Positions 22,393-34,486 of a stretch of DNA of 64,000 bases are shown here, piece by piece. The notes under the pieces are model-generated. The model did not search any database and was not told the origin of the DNA. It saw only the letters and a list, made by a program, of their open reading frames with translations. The stretch is from Plectosphaerella cucumerina (Eukaryota; Ascomycota; Sordariomycetes; Glomerellales; Plectosphaerellaceae): positions 4,092,001-4,156,000 of the forward strand of contig JAGPXD010000003.1 of the NCBI GenBank assembly GCA_020746995.1, read 5' to 3'. Position numbers and translations under genes: made by a program. Every line of letters begins with the position of its first letter. The first letter of the stretch is position 1.

Positions 22393-24400
22393 CTATGCCT
22401 CTTCCGCCTTGTGCCCCTTCTCCTCAAACGGAACCTCGGCCTTTTCAACATACCACGACAGGTCGCTCGACGGATCCATCTCCCACTCGGTAAACCCATT
22501 CCCCATGAACCGGAACGGGTTCGCCGTGTTGTACGTAATGTCAAAGTCCTCGCCCCGGATGTCCCCCAGCATCCGGTTGAAGAGGTGCGCGCTGCCGCCA
22601 AACAGCGCCGTGACCCTGCCGTCGACGCGGTTGCGCTTGTACCAGCTCTTGCACGCGCCCGTCCAGACGAGGGTCTTGTGGACCTCGTCGCCGTACCGCA
22701 TGAAGGCGTCGGCGACGTCCTTCTTGGGGGTGACGCACTTGATGTCCTCGGTGGCCATCTTCTTGATCCACTTGACGAAATAGTCACCGGTCCAGTTGAG
22801 GGACTCGACGAGGGAGCCGTGGCCGCCGAGGCAGTTGGGGCCCATCATCATGAAGTAGTTGGGGAAGTCGGGCACGGCGACGGAAAGGTACGAGTCGGGC
22901 TCGTCGGCCCAGCGGGCGGCGAGATCGAGCTTGGACCGGCCGATGACGGGGTAGCGAGGGCGGTGGGATACGTCGAAGCCAGTGGCACAGACGACTACTT
23001 CCAGTCAGCCAGGTTTTTATGTTGTGGGAGTAGAGTGATGGGAGTTACGTGTACTTACTGACGTCGCACTCGTAAAACTTGCCGTCGGCCGTGTGGATGC
23101 CGTTCTCGGCAACACGAGTGATGCCACTGTTGGTGACGTTGCAGTTAGGCTTCAGGAAGGACTCGAGGTATCCAGGACCAGGCGTGATGCGGCGGCATCC
23201 GAGCTCCCATTTCGGGATGAGCTTCTCGCACAGTTCCGGGTCGTGGCCGAGCTTTTCAGCCATCTGCTCGGCGGCCAGGCGCATGCCCTTCTCGTTGTTC
23301 TCGCCCTTGATGAAGATGTAGAAAGACTTGTTCGTGCGCGAGATGATGCCCTTGCGGTGCTCGAGGTGATACTCCGGGTCGCGGAAGCGCGCCTTCTCGT
23401 CTTCAGTGTAGCGCGGGTTCGGGTCCGGGTCGTCGCGGCCGAGGTGCTTGGAGGGCGGCGCGCGGTAGTAGACCCAGGCCGGGCCACGGATGAAGTTGAG
23501 GACGTCGGTGCCGGGGAGGGCGGCCATCTGGGGTACGATCTGAATGCCGGAGGAGCCATTGCCGATGACGGCGATGCGCTTGTTGGAGTAGTCGTAGTCA
23601 TGGTCCCAGCGGGCCGAGTGGGTGATGTGGCCCTTGAAGCTGTCGCGCAGGCCGGGGATCTCGGGCCAGTTCTCGTGGACGAGGACGCCCTGCGCCGAAA
23701 TGAGGACGTGGCAGTGCTCAACACGCCGGACGCCGCCATGCTCAACTGTGACCTGCCACTGTCCGAGGGCCTCCTGCCACACGGCGTCAACGACACGCGT
23801 GTTGAGGTACAGGTCGCGGTCGAGATTCCATTTCCTCACGGTGCGCTTGATGTAGGCGAGAATATCGGGGCCGCTGGCGTAGAACCGGGACCAGTCGGGG
23901 TTGGGGTCAAAGGGAAAGGCCTGGGAGGGATGTCAGAGACTGTATGTAACTGGTTTTGCGTAGGAAAGATTGCTCACGTAGATATGTGCGGGCACGTCGC
24001 ACTGCACGCCCGGGTAGTCGTTGACGAACCAGGTGCCGCCGACTTCGGACCGCGCCTCAAAGATCTTGTGCTCGACAATGTCCCTCATCTCCGGGAATCT
24101 GTGCTGGAACTTGTGCGCCATGAGAAGGCCCGAGAACCCCGCACCGATGGTGATGACCTTGATCTTCCTTGGCGTATAGGCGTACTCGGATGCCAGCTTG
24201 AACGGGTCCTCGACGACGCCATTTGTTGTGCCATTGCTGTGGCCATTAGTTGTGACCGGTTTCTTGAAGCCGTCGGAGAGGACCTCGGGCAGCTCGGACG
24301 ATGGCATGCGGGGAACTTCTGCATCTGTGGGAGGGTTGACTGTGGCGAGGGACTTGGGGTTGATGGACGCGGCCACCGGGGCATCGACTGAGGCTGTCAT
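22393..24400 (-). CDS. Baeyer-Villiger-type flavin monooxygenase 2
   Basis: Exons 24400-23978, 23920-23059 and 22994-22393 give 628 residues. An N-terminal extension of about 80 residues, rich in Ser/Thr/Asn, precedes the FAD motif GAGFSG (86-91), as in the longer steroid-type members. The fingerprint-like FKGHITHSARWDHD has HS in place of HT, and the NADPH motif is VIGNGSSGIQ. VCATGFDV is split by the last intron (donor GTAAGT, acceptor AAGTAG). It ends in GHKAEEA. It is clearly a different subgroup from monooxygenase 1. It is expected to insert oxygen beside a ketone of a cyclic or polycyclic compound. Its stop lies about 110 bp from the stop of the convergent regulator gene, and it is divergent from an SDR. 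Confidence 0.9.
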
Positions 24401-25061
24401 GGTGTCTGATGGGGTGAAGGGGATTGAGGGGAAGCAGGAAGGATGAGGCCAAGTCCTGGAGACTGATGTGGTTTGGAAGCTGATGTCTACAAGTTGGTCC
24501 AAGACGGACGACTCTTAACAGAAACGATGATCTACTTTGCCCTGGTGGTGGTGGAGGAGACTCGCCGTACATGACACGGCATCCTTGCCATGGCGCGGGG
24601 AATACTGGTCAGGTAGTAGAGCCGATATGGCACCATTTCGCCTTCGGTAATCAAGTGTCTATCTCGCCGCAATCTGAATAACAGCTACGATTCATTCGCC
24701 AGCTCGCATCACTCGGTGTTGCCACTAGACAGAGACAGGCGAGATGCCGAGAAAGAGCCTCCAATGTCCCCTCCCCGGCAATGTCTTTCTTGCTGCCAGC
24801 GTGATCCCCGGCAGAGGACGGTTATCCCAAAGCGGATTGCCGTCATGTACCCCGCGCTCATCAACCCCTGTCGATGCGGAATGCGGGGTTCGGGCCGGAC
24901 CTCGAACACGACGGCCGTCGGTTCGCACGGGGGATGATGCGAAGAGGCATACCTACATCAGGGGAGGACAATACCAGCATCGAGTTAGCTCGATAGCAGT
25001 TCTCGGTTCGTGTATCATATCCTAGAGACCTACACAGCTCCATTCCCAAACAGCCGCCATC
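24401..25061. promoter_or_regulatory. Divergent promoter, monooxygenase 2 / SDR 2
   Basis: A 661-bp non-coding interval between divergent start codons. No TATA box or operator could be assigned with confidence. Co-regulation of the two oxidoreductases is plausible from layout only. Confidence 0.4.
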
Positions 25062-26105
25062 ATGCCCCTCCCTCGCTACACTTACACCGGTCCCATCGAC
25101 CACACGGTCGTGCCAGACCGCACAAAGATGCGCGGCAAGTCCGTCATCATCACCGGCGGCGCCAACGGCATGGGCGAAGAGTGCGTCCGCCAGTTTGTCG
25201 CCGCCGGCGCTTTTGTGACCATCGGCGATGTCAACGAAGAGCGCGGCCGGGGACTGGAGAAGGAGCTCAACGACGCCCACGGCTCGTGCTGCGTCTTCAT
25301 CCGTTGCGACATCCGCGACTGGGACCAGCAAAAGGCCATGTTCCAGCTGGCCAAAGATCGCAGCCCAGCGCACAGCGTTGACGTCGTCATCGCCAACGCT
25401 GGCATCAGCAGAAGCTCCGGCGACAGCCTGTGGAACCTCGACGACCCCAGCGGCGAGCCCACCAGGCCCGACCTCAACATCGTCGACGTCAACCTCCGCG
25501 GCAGCCTGTACACGTGGAAGCTGGCGGTGCACTACTTCCGGCAGCAGCCCGAGGAGGAGGGGCGTGACCGGTGCTTCATCATCACGGGCAGCATGGTCGG
25601 CTGGATCGACTCACCCGGCAACTGGGAGTACACATCAACAAAGTACGGGCTACACGGCTTCATGCGCACCGCCAGGCGGAACAGCTGGGAACAGGGCATC
25701 CGCATCTGCTACGTTGCGCCCTGCTGGATCAAGAGCGCCATCCGCACCGCTGAGTACGAGAAGTGGCTGGTCGACAGGGGCGTCGAGTTTGGCGAGCAGG
25801 AGGATGTGGGTGGGTGCATGTTGCGCATCGCCTGTGACGAGTCGATAAATGGTAAGTGCATCGGTAGATTCGGGACCCGGTCTAGGGGCGGCCTCCTCTC
25901 AAGTCATGCTAAGTCTCATCAACCAGGTCGATCACTCATGATCACGCCGCGGACGTTGGCCAAGGAGGGCTTCATGGATATTGACCGCGACGATTACAGG
26001 GACACGCCGGAAGATGCGTACCTAAAGAAGGTGCAAGAGAATCAGCTTGTCATCATCGAGGACAGATGGAGGGATGATTTTGAGGTTCGCATCTACAAGG
26101 ACTGA
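25062..26105 (+). CDS. Short-chain dehydrogenase/reductase 2
   Basis: Exons 25062-25851 and 25927-26105 give 322 residues. The nucleotide-binding loop is ITGGANGMG (about 30-38), the Asp of IGDVN suggests NAD preference, and the catalytic elements are NAGIS, ITGSMVGW and YTSTK. The C-terminal extension of about 60 residues after the spliced intron is longer than in minimal SDRs. It probably oxidises a hydroxyl or reduces a carbonyl on the same substrate series as the neighbouring monooxygenase. It is convergent with the FAD oxidase, stops 159 bp apart. Confidence 0.9.
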   Translation: MPLPRYTYTGPIDHTVVPDRTKMRGKSVIITGGANGMGEECVRQFVAAGAFVTIGDVNEERGRGLEKELNDAHGSCCVFIRCDIRDWDQQKAMFQLAKDRSPAHSVDVVIANAGISRSSGDSLWNLDDPSGEPTRPDLNIVDVNLRGSLYTWKLAVHYFRQQPEEEGRDRCFIITGSMVGWIDSPGNWEYTSTKYGLHGFMRTARRNSWEQGIRICYVAPCWIKSAIRTAEYEKWLVDRGVEFGEQEDVGGCMLRIACDESINGKCIGRFGTRSRGGLLSSHAKSHQPGRSLMITPRTLAKEGFMDIDRDDYRDTPEDAYLKKVQENQLVIIEDRWRDDFEVRIYKD

Positions 26106-26264
26106 GAAACGGGCGTTTCTCTGCTGCAGATACAATCATACGAATCCATGACGGGCGCTTCTCTCCAGGTTCGACCTCCAATGTCGGGAGTGAATGAGCC
26201 GGCGTGTGCGAGAACGTCTTTGTGGCTCTCGCGACCTTGCCCACCAGCTTCCGCCATGACCACA

Positions 26265-27678
26265 TTACAGCTTGACCCGCGATTGATCCATCCTGTCCTT
26301 CTCTGCAACAATATCGCTAATCTCGGCAGCTTCGCCAAACCTCCAAGACACGCTGGTCCCCCAGTCAGCCGTCCGTCCTTCACCTTCCACTGCCCTCCAC
26401 TTCCACTGCTGATGCTGCTGCTCCCCGCGACCGAGCAGATCGCACACCCACTCGCCAAAGATGGGCATCATCTTGAAGCCATGCCCCGAGTCGCCCGACA
26501 AGACGACCAATGAATCACCCGTCTCTGGTACAAAATCGATGCAGTATTCCGAGTCAGCCGTATCGCTGAACCAACACATCTTCTTGTCGACGAAAGGCCT
26601 GTCTGCGAGCCACGGCAGAGTCTCGCGGAGGAGGAGTCGCATCTTCAACTCGTCCTCCAGGGGCACGTAGTCTTTCAACGCGGCACCCACTGAATCGGCA
26701 TCCCCTAGCGGTGATGGCGGAAGAGACACACCTGGGAGTGCATGAGTCTGCTTGTAGTTACTGAAGCCCACTCCGAGAGGCGTCAGCTTGAGCAGCCTGG
26801 TGGCCGGGTCAGGCTCAAAGTAGAAGCCCAGGTCGCGTGCATTGACAATGGGAATACCCCTGAGCACGTCGCACTCTCGAGGCGTCAGCTGGACATGGGC
26901 CACGGACCAGCAGCGGGCGACATTGAAGTTGCCCAGCTGTGGCACGAGCGAGGCACCGAACGCGCCGAGTGCACAAATGACTGTATCAAAAGAGTGTTGC
27001 TGGCCATCACGCGTGCGTACTCCCGTGCAGCGGCGGCTGCTGGCCTCTACCTCGGAGTAGATCAGCTCCACGACGTGGCCCTTTTGCGGGCCCAGGATGA
27101 ACCTCACACCACGTCCGGCAAGAAGTGTCGATATACCTCGCAAGGCTTCGGCCGAGTGCGCGTAGCCTTCGAGGCGGTTGAAGTAGCCGCGGAAACCGTT
27201 CAAGGGCCCGGTCAACTGCCAGCAGACATCGCGGATATCGTCGCGTGTGGGCAGCGAGACAACGCCGCGGCTCAAGACTTTGTGCTTGGTCACAAACTCC
27301 TCGGCAAAGTCGTGACAAGCGACGGCCTTTTCAGGCGCGTGACCGGAGACAGTGACGAGGTGCCCGGTCTGGTGGTAGTATGGCGCCCAGTCCTCAGTCT
27401 TCCAGGCGGCAATGGCTTGCTATGGAGGTTAGCCGTTCGCCTGGACTTTGATCAAGGTGCACTCTTACAAGCCCAAGCTCGGTGTAAAAATCATCGTCAT
27501 ACTGGGCGCGCACAATCTTGTTGAGGTCGTTGGCAGCCGAGAAGGGGCTCGGGGCCTCGGACGCCCGGTCCAAGATTGTCACGTTGGTGTAGCCCTGCTT
27601 GATCAGGTGGTAGGCCGACGAGAGGCCCCAGCAGCCAGAGCCAACGATGCCGATTGGTGCGCTCTTGTCTTTTGCCAT
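26265..27678 (-). CDS. FAD-dependent amine oxidase, amadoriase/sarcosine oxidase-like
   Basis: Exons 27678-27469 and 27419-26265 give 454 residues. The FAD motif is GSGCWG (13-18). ILDRAS ends the second beta strand, and WKTEDWAPYYH follows the intron. The Cys in KKMCWFSDTADSEY aligns with the covalent-flavin Cys of fructosyl-amino-acid and sarcosine oxidases, and GDSGHGFKMMPIFGEW is typical of the group. These enzymes oxidise secondary amines, releasing H2O2. Its C-terminus lacks an obvious SKL-type peroxisome signal (ends SRVKL). The link to the neighbouring monooxygenases is unclear and it may simply be a nitrogen-scavenging gene. Confidence 0.87.
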
Positions 27679-28135
27679 GATTGAAGTGCCCGGTCTGTTG
27701 TTTTGGTGCGCCAGGAGAATGCGTAGATGAGGCGGCCATCATCGAGGTATTTCTGGACAAAGTCGCGTCTCTAACCATTGTGTCCATCCATGCTGGACGT
27801 GGAGCTGCCCCGCCTCCTTTTCCACAGTCGTGAAGAAAACCATACCTGCTTCGTGCTTGCTGCATTCCGACGATCATGTCGGGGAGGGTGCGGAACTTCC
27901 GCACGGGAGGACCGTCCACGTGACCGGGTGAGCTCGGCGATGGGAGAACGGAGACGGGAGGAGACGGGAGGAGACATGGAGCTATCTGATCGGGAAACGG
28001 GTAGAATGGCGTCCTTGCTCAGAAACATTTCATCACCAACCTAAACGCTCATCTACAGCGAGATATCATTGGCCATATTTCAGGTGCACCAAGCTCAAAT
28101 CACCTCGGGCTCCTCTCATCATCAACTCCGCCAAG
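27679..28135. other. Divergent upstream region, oxidase / cupin
   Basis: A 457-bp interval between the divergent starts of the FAD oxidase and the cupin gene. It contains short near-repeats of ggagacggga around 27945-27972. No gene was seen. Confidence 0.45.
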
Positions 28136-28795
28136 ATGCCCTGGGAGCCAGAAACATACCAGCTCAAGCCCAACAAGCACGCGCCCAACAGCGACCTCCC
28201 GGTACTCGTGTACAGACAGTGCCTGCCGCTCCCTTTGACCGAGGAAAAGGTGGAGGCCTTTTTCACATCACACGCGTGGGAAAGGAGGGGTATCTGGGGC
28301 CATATCTGGCAACGGCATTTCCACCCCAACAGTCATGGTATGTTACCGACGGAACCACCGTGTTCATGTTGTAAACGGAATATTTCTGACTTGTCGTAGA
28401 ATGCTACGGTGTGCTGAGCGGTGAATCACGCATCCTGGTGGGATGTGGTCATAATGACACGCCGGAGGGCAGCGTCGAAATTGAGGTCATGGCTGGGGAT
28501 GTCATCGTGCTGCCGGCTGGAACAGGGCACTGCAATCTCGAGAGTACCAAGGACTACCGGTACATGGGAGTTTACCCAGAGGTGCGACATCATCCTAGCT
28601 ACCGCCGAGACCTGCCCTGCCGCTAACATAGAGTAGAAATGTCCTCGGTGGCGGAACGAGCTAGGAAAGACGGAAATTGACCACGAAATATTGAGACAGG
28701 AGATCAACGGCGTTGAGATGCCGCTGCAAGATCCAGTCAACGGGTTGAACGGACCACTGATGAAGCTCTGGTTGAGACCTGCTACGAGCGCCTGA
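28136..28795 (+). CDS. Small cupin-domain protein
   Basis: Exons 28136-28337, 28400-28581 and 28637-28795 give 180 residues. Both cupin motifs are present: HFHPNSHECYGVLSGES (motif 1, His and Glu metal ligands) and GDVIVLPAGTGHCN (motif 2). The second intron has a weak donor (GTGCGA) but keeps the frame and joins MGVYPE to KCPRW. Single-domain cupins of this type are often isomerases, dioxygenases or sugar-handling proteins; the metal-binding pocket looks intact, the reaction is unknown. Its stop is 18 bp from that of the convergent regulator. Confidence 0.87.
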
Positions 28796-28813
28796 ATTGA
28801 CAGCGAATTTCTT

Positions 28814-31130
28814 TCATAAGTTGCCACAATCCCACCAACTAGGATCGGCAGCACCCAATCTATCGCCAACCTGCGTAAAAGGATTGTAGAAGATGCCGGT
28901 GTCGCTGGCAGTGTTCCACGCCCATCCGGGATACTCGGCTGTAAGGTTTTGCCGACGAAGCTCTGGTGAAGGAAGAGGCATGGCCGCAGAGGTGGACGAC
29001 TCGACGACATCTTGAAGTGACTGAGACGGCTGGCTGATGGGTATTGCATTGTTCTCTGGCTGTTGGCTCGTGACTCCCGGCGAGAACCAATCCGGCGGCT
29101 CGGCGTAGCTTCCGGCAGTGGTGCGGTAGTCTGCAGGCGGCGAGCCTTCTATGGCTGGGTCTTCGAGGACCATCTGGTCGTGGCTTGCATGTCTGGCTGG
29201 GGGGGAAGAACAGATGGTTGCTGCCCAAGATGCCTGAAAGAGAGAATTCCCAGTTTGAAGGCGGTGAGATGAGGAAAAGTCGAGGATTTTCCATGCGAGA
29301 GAGATTTGGGAGGAAACGGGCGACGATGTGGCCGGAGGGCTGTTGGTTGGCTGGTGTTCTGGGTTTGAATTCTGATCCTGCCTATGGTTCTCTGGCATGG
29401 CTATCTGTATCAGACTGTCGACATCATCTGCCTGGAGAAAGATATCAGTGCCGCTGTACATCTTTAGAATTGCAAGCTGTTGGCCGGCATGAAGGGAACA
29501 AAACACCCACTACTCCTTGGGCGAATGACCAGCGCGTCGCCATTTTGGCCACAAAAGACTGGCAAAGCAAAAGGTTCTCCTTTGCTGGCGTATGAATCTT
29601 GGGATCTGCCGCCCGTGACCAGTATAGATGCAATGTCACTGCCACAGCAGCGGCATGCACGAAAAAGGGATCAGCCAACTCCAGCCCCTTGTCGCCAGCC
29701 ATACCTATCAGCCTCGCGATCCATGTGCTATGTAGCAAAGCTAGGTCTGTCGAAGTCTTCCAGAAGGCGTTGGGACCTGGACGGGGACTGGAGACGCGCG
29801 AGGAGTACAGGAACGGATGGTTGAGGACAGCGTGGAGGGTGTGATAGCCGACCTGGATGCGCATCCAGGGTAGCCAGAAGTCCCGGCGACGCTCGATCCG
29901 TTCGGAGGTACGGAACGGAAACCGAGCGGCATCGTAGCGGAATGGGATGGGAAATGCACACTCCATGTCGAGGAGGAGGGCGTTTATGACGGTGTAGTCG
30001 GAGCGAGGATGCCAAGGCGGTAGTGAAGGGGTTTTGACGACATCTGCCTCAGCGCACCGGGAGACGTGGGCGCGGACGAGGGCCCAGAGGGAGGCGCTGC
30101 GGACCATGTGAGCCCAGATGCCGAGGGACCTGTCGGTCTGGGGATGTGTGTCGCTGTGAGCCTCTACCGGCAGCAAAGGAGCCCTGCCGCCAGGACGGGG
30201 AGATGTGTCGTCGGGAATGGAGAAGATGGGTGCCTCAATGTCGAGAGTAGAGGGAAGGCGGACGGGAAGGGCGCACATGGATTTCTGGGTTTGAAGACTC
30301 CAGAAAAGCCGGCGGGCCTCCTCGATCGCTGGGTCAGCGCGATCAGGGGATGAAGCGCGACCTTCAAGACCACTGCTTTGCAGAAGAGTTGCGAGGAGAT
30401 TGGAGTGAAAGGCGGCAAGCTGAAGATCACCGGCGACGAGGTTCGATGTGGCGAGGAGGCAAAGAGCCTGGAGTGTCTGCATGGCAACAGTGGAATTGGC
30501 CAGCTTGAGCATTATGAGGCTCCGAGCAGCATCGGTGTAGGCCGAGGGAGACTGGAGAGCAACGCCTTGGGAGGATGATGAATCCTGATGAGAGTACTGC
30601 AAGCTGATGCCAAGGATGACGAGCAACAGTTCCTCAGCCGTGTCTTGGGTGAGCTGCTCGGGGCGTTCAAAGAGCCAAACTGGCTGGCGATGGCTACAAC
30701 GGAAGTATTTGGTTATAGCATCAGACATTATTCTCCATGGTGGGATGAGGCTGCTGGCGAACGATGTCGACGAGGGGTGTCTCGGGCGATACGAGGTTGC
30801 TGCCATATGAATTGGCTGTTCATCTTCGCCTGAGATTGTGTGTGACCTCTCGTCGTGCCCAGGCGTCTTCGGCCCATCAAGCACCCGATCCAGCTTCTCT
30901 TCGAGCTGCGCAAGCCTGTCTTCCAAAGTCTTTGTTCTCTTTGCTTCTGGGGAGGGGTCGTCATCCTCGTCGTCGACCCCTGCGTACTGGCATGTCTGGC
31001 GCAAGCGGGTGCAGTTGGAACACCGGGGCTTCTCCCCGGGGCAGCGCGTTTTCTTGCGGCGGCAGTTTTCGCAGGCCTGTAACACACGCTTGATGCCCCG
31101 GGCGGGCGAGGTTTCTGGAGCCGAAGGCAT
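28814..31130 (-). CDS. Zn2Cys6 transcription factor 2
   Basis: Exon 31130-29514 (539 codons) carries a complete zinc cluster with Cys at 20, 23, 30, 37, 40 and 47 (ACENCRRKKTRC, then CSNCTRLRQTC). A coiled-coil linker (LEDRLAQLEEKLDRV) and the fungal regulator middle domain follow. The conserved frame changes near 29500. The simplest join is a 37-nt GT-AG intron (29513-29477) leading to exon 29476-28814, giving 759 residues. That intron is very short, so a frameshift or a truncated 560-residue form ending near 29445 are alternatives. The start at 31130 (MPSAPETSPARGIKR) is preferred over 31193. It is divergent from monooxygenase 3, which is a natural candidate target. Confidence 0.82.
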
Positions 31131-31681
31131 TGTTGGGGGGCATGGGCAGGAGACGGAGATGGGACGGGTCTTCCGGGGGAGGTGCCGCCTCATCAGTGTT
31201 CAAGTGGTGGAGGGGTCGGAGATCGGCCGCTGGGGTATCTTTTCGGGGACTTTGGTTTCTGAAACCGGCCTGGGGATAACCTGGAGATACCGGAACCACG
31301 ATCCGAACTGCCCAATAGACGCTCCCTCGTGCTGAATGATAACCCCCAAGTATACAGGCAGGAGGTATACCAAGACATGCACGTCAGGTTTAGCGCGGTA
31401 CTGATAGCACTATTTTGGGCACATGTCCACCTCGAAGCTATCTCTCCCCTATTTCCCCGCGATTGAAGGGGTATGCAACGGCCGCACGTGGTCGGAAGAC
31501 CCGTCAATTCCCCGTGCGGCTTATTAGATCAAGACTCGAAGCTCTGCATCATATCGCCACTCACCAGGCCACTGCTTCATTTAATGAACCAGTCATGATA
31601 AGAATACTCCTGGGGATGGAAGCCGAGAAAATTGAATAAGCAACTTGGAAGTGACTGGAGAAAGCGATTGAAGCCGTCAAC
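31131..31681. promoter_or_regulatory. Divergent promoter, regulator 2 / monooxygenase 3
   Basis: 551 bp between divergent start codons. No operator was assigned. Zn2Cys6 proteins usually bind CGG triplets; paired CGG searches here would be the first test of autoregulation. Confidence 0.4.
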
Positions 31682-33669
31682 ATGCCCGCCACAGCAACAA
31701 CATCGGAGAAGAAGCTGAGGTGCATTGTCATCGGAGCAGGGTGAGGCGTTTCCAAAATACATTCTCGATCACAATCAGGATAGTAGTTGACACTTTTGCT
31801 GCAGGGTATCTGGGATATTGATAGGTATGGGAGATGCCCCTTATGAAAGCCTGTCGGAGACCACCACTGACCGTAACAGCCATCAAACTGCAAGAAGCAT
31901 TCGGTGACGATATTGAAATTGCAATCTTTGAGAAGAATTTCGACGTCGGTGGCACATGGCTAGAGAATCGATACCCAGGTACGCCTCCGTCGGTTCCAGC
32001 AGTCAAGCACTCATGTCTAACTACCTAGCACTAGGCTGCGCTTGCGATGTCCCCTCGCACATCTATCAGTACAGTTTCAGTCCTAACCCGAACTGGTCGA
32101 CTTTGTACGTGTTTTCTTGCTGCACAATTAGGGACAAAATGTCTGACTGACGTTATCCGCAGCTACGCCCCCTCGGCTGAGATCAGGGCGTATCTCAAAG
32201 CAGTCGCCTTCCACCACGCCGTCGATAAGTACATGTTCTTCAACTCGACGGTGACAAAAGCCCAGTGGAACGAGGGTACCTCAACCTGGACCGTATTCGT
32301 TGCAGACCAGGGCGAATTTGAATCTGAGATACTCTTCAACGCCGGTGGCATCCTCAACCATTTCCAGCTCCCCTCCATAAGCGGTCTTGACACCTTTAAA
32401 GGACCTGTCATCCACACGGCCAACTGGGATGAGGGCACAGATCTCTGCGACAAGCGAGTGGCCATCATCGGCGCCGGCGCCAGTGCTATTCAGACCCTAC
32501 CCGCCATCCGGGCCCAGGTCAAAAACGTCGACGTCTACATCCGCACTCCGTCATGGATCATGGGCCAAGTCCTTGAGTCCATGGCTCCCGCTGGCCCTGG
32601 CATGACCTACACCGAGGCCGAGCAATCAAAGTTCAGGGACGACCCCGTCTTCTCCCTGGCCATCCGGAAGGAGATGGAAGCTGCCAGCAACAGAGTCCTC
32701 AAGGCGTTCGTAAGGGGCAGTCCTGAGCAGATCGAGCTGCGTGCCCGTCTCGAGACCAGGATGAGGGAGCTGGTGCCCGACTCGGCTCTGCAGGCAAGCC
32801 TCATCCCCGAGTTTGACGTGGGATGCCGTCGCTTGAGTCCGGGTGAGCCTTATCTCGAGGCACTGCAACAAGCGAATGTGTCACCCGTTTTCGACTCCAT
32901 CGATCACGTCACGGCCGACGGCATCATCACATCCAACGGAACCCTCCATCCTGCCGACGTGATCATTGCTGCCACTGGATTCAACACTTCATTCCGTCCG
33001 CGCTTCCCCATTCTTGGAAGGGATGGAAAGGACCTCCGAGATCTCTGGGCTACCGATCCCATTGCATATTGTGGTCTGGCCGTGTCTGGTTTCCCCAACT
33101 ACCTCGTCTTCCTCGGTCCCAACACCCCCATCGGCAACGGCACCGTCATGGGTACCCTCGAGGCTACGGCTGACTATTTTGTTCGTCTGCTTCGCAAGAT
33201 GAAGCGCCAGGGAGTCTCGTCCTTTGACGTCCGGGCAGAGGCGCAGGCTGACTTTGACGACCACACAAGAGAGGTTATGGAGGAAATGGTATGGACTGGC
33301 CGGTGCAACTCGTGGTACAAGAATTCTGAAGGCAAGATCGTGGCTCTCTGGCCTGGGAGCTCACTCCAATATCGCGAGGTGCTTGCCGAGGACCGGTGGG
33401 AGGACTACGAGTGGCGGCACGGCGAGGGTGGAAGGGCGAACAGGTATGGATACTGGGGGAGGGGGTTCGCAGAAGTCGAGAGGACTGAAGGGGGTGACCT
33501 TGCCTATTACCTGAAAGAAGTTGAACCGTTGCCCCTCGAGGCGTATTATCGGTCTGCTTCGGGGTTCAAGGGGGGAAGGAGGGTTGGTGATGTGTTTAGG
33601 AGGACGACCATGGTGGTCAAGACCAAAGAGGTCAACGGACATCATGACGCAGAGTATGTCAGGCTCTAG
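31682..33669 (+). CDS. Baeyer-Villiger-type flavin monooxygenase 3
   Basis: Exons 31682-31740, 31805-31824, 31880-31978, 32035-32104 and 32163-33669 give 584 residues. Exon 2 is only 20 nt and completes the FAD motif IGAGVSGILI. The rest shows FEKNFDVGGTW, the fingerprint FKGPVIHTANWD, the NADPH motif IIGAGASAIQ and IAATGFNTS. It is a third, separate subgroup beside the 552- and 628-residue enzymes. The phrase MVWTGRCNSWYK near the C-terminus resembles one in monooxygenase 2 (LVWTGACKSWYK), so these two are the closer relatives. It is expected to be cytosolic or peripheral and NADPH-dependent. The microexon makes automated gene calls here unreliable. Confidence 0.9.
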
Positions 33670-34486
33670 ATGAATATGAAGATGGACTTAGCAGACACAA
33701 CGCTTGAAACCACTGATCAGGAGGAGGCATCAACCCGTCGCTCGGCATAGACTTCACCAGTCCTCCCTAAGATGGCCTTTCTAGGATTACATTTCTATCA
33801 CCGGGTGGTAACCTTTGTCGATTTTCTTGATGTCCTTGCGCTCAACAATCTCCCTGAACCGCAAAGCTTAGATACAAGCTCACCTGAGCAAATGCCAAAG
33901 TTCCCCGATGACCCCTTACTCCCCGCCTCCCCGCGATAGCACCTTGTTGCCCGCAGTGCTTATCAGTGGGACCCAACACCTTTTCCCTGCCCCCTTTTCA
34001 ACAGCCCCTGAATCCACATCTCACGCCTGGGCTGTGACCGCGCCTTAGCAAACACGGCTGATCCGTCGGCTCATCCGTTCGGCTATCTCCCAGTGGACCA
34101 CACCGATCAACATGCATGCAGCGCTGCCAAACAGGGCTTAGCATCCTTACGACTGTGCGCGAAGCTCTTTTCGGCACCTTTGCCTGCTCCATCGCGGGGT
34201 GCGTCATGTTCCGTTGTCTCTGGGCGAAAGACGACGCTGTGACGTCCAGAGATGGATGGGCTCTGGGTATCCTGGACGAGGGCAAGATAACATGAGGAGG
34301 GGTTGGTTGGTTGGATGCATGACAGCATTTAAGAGTAACCGGGAGTCCATTCAGAACGTGCAGGAGATCGACAATCCAACGTTGACTCGACGGCATCGTC
34401 CATAGTGCGGTGAAATTTGTTCCTTCTCCTCTCCAGCTAGCAGCATTGAAACATCACGCCCGCGAAAGACAGCAAGCGACTGCAAC
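33670..34486. other. Intergenic, 0.8 kb
   Basis: Between monooxygenase 3 and the second transporter, same strand. Frames here have no coding character and no repeat was seen. Confidence 0.5.

Noticed and set aside
23093..24391. A 432-codon plus-strand frame opposite monooxygenase 2
   Set aside because: It is a codon-bias shadow of the real gene and crosses its introns; no motif was seen.
28426..29049. A 207-codon minus-strand frame over the cupin 3' end
   Set aside because: It overlaps well-supported cupin exons and the regulator C-terminus in another frame, with no coding character.
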